NCBI GenBank assembly: GCA_902467875.1
Contig: CABQWP010000008.1
Span: 1-48,765 of the forward strand
Source of the DNA: an uncultured Collinsella sp.
Lineage (GTDB): Bacteria > Actinomycetota > Coriobacteriia > Coriobacteriales > Coriobacteriaceae
Direction of reading: 5' to 3'
Length of the DNA: 48,765 bases
This document shows positions 48,708-48,765 of this stretch, one piece after another. The first letter of the stretch is position 1; the number at the start of each line of letters is the position of its first letter. The position numbers and the translations under genes were made by a program. The notes beneath the pieces are model-generated. The model had not been told where the DNA came from. It worked only from the letters and a program-made list of their open reading frames with translations, and did no database searches.

Positions 48708-48765
48708 CGATAGAAAAAACGGCGGGGCCCAAAACGCTCCGGCCCCCCCCCTGGGGTCCAAAAGG

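Noticed and set aside
1..48765. CRISPR array, tRNA or rRNA genes, integrase or intact insertion sequence
   Set aside because: No regularly spaced direct repeats, cloverleaf with TTCGA loop, rRNA motifs or transposase/integrase-like proteins were seen.

Overview
The window looks like chromosomal DNA of a gut actinobacterium of the class Coriobacteriia, most probably Collinsella. This is inferred from the GC-rich coding DNA with frequent GTG/TTG starts, the number of PTS operons, the tmk-holB-ricT order, and the style of several hypothetical proteins; no marker gene such as 16S rRNA is present. I found no rRNA, tRNA, CRISPR array, integrase or intact insertion sequence. Nearly all genes are on the plus strand.

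Layout. 1-5 kb: universal stress protein (minus), UppP undecaprenyl-diphosphatase, PcrA/UvrD helicase. 5-11 kb: a beta-glycoside island in which a GntR regulator and mannose-6-phosphate isomerase (minus) diverge from a GH1 phospho-beta-glycosidase and a lactose/cellobiose-type PTS (IIC, IIB, IIA). 11-17 kb: ROK sugar kinase, family II pyrophosphatase, NhaA antiporter, a small hypothetical, a subgroup Ic-type aminotransferase and a STAS protein. 17-22.3 kb: tatA/B-tatC, hypA-hypB and an archaeal-style topoisomerase I with a lysine/alanine tail. 22.4-28 kb: a zinc-ribbon membrane protein (minus), then tmk-holB-ricT and comF. 28-29.9 kb: a putative PD-(D/E)XK-like protein of unknown function followed by a 217-bp AT-rich element with 33-bp inverted ends and a long leader. 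29.9-37.5 kb: a solute-binding lipoprotein, HPF, DegV, a beta-hydroxyacid dehydrogenase with a His/Cys-rich tail, a small membrane protein, a HEAT-like protein, NAD-type isocitrate dehydrogenase and a SurA/PrsA-like membrane protein.

37.5-48.7 kb is an amino-sugar/host-glycan region. It opens with decayed genes (the 3' end of a glucose/GlcNAc-type PTS EIICB, a copy of the first 37 codons of nagA, the 3' half of a mannose-family EIIB) around an intact GntR regulator. It continues with a GH35 beta-galactosidase, mannose-family PTS IIB-IIC-IID, a TPR-like membrane protein, PTS IIA, a second GntR paralogue, an AgaS-type SIS protein and NagA. The set resembles the pneumococcal bgaC-PTS-agaS locus and suggests uptake and breakdown of a beta-1,3-galactosyl-N-acetylhexosamine disaccharide such as mucin core 1 or lacto-N-biose. 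Palindromes of the form TGGT-N4-ACCA, as in NagR/DasR-type operators, lie in front of the first GntR gene and of the GH35 gene.

Intergenic spaces carry strong hairpin terminators and at least two families of short palindromic interspersed repeats (cores GGGGACGTTCTTAAATGAC and CCTGCCAAARCAAACC).
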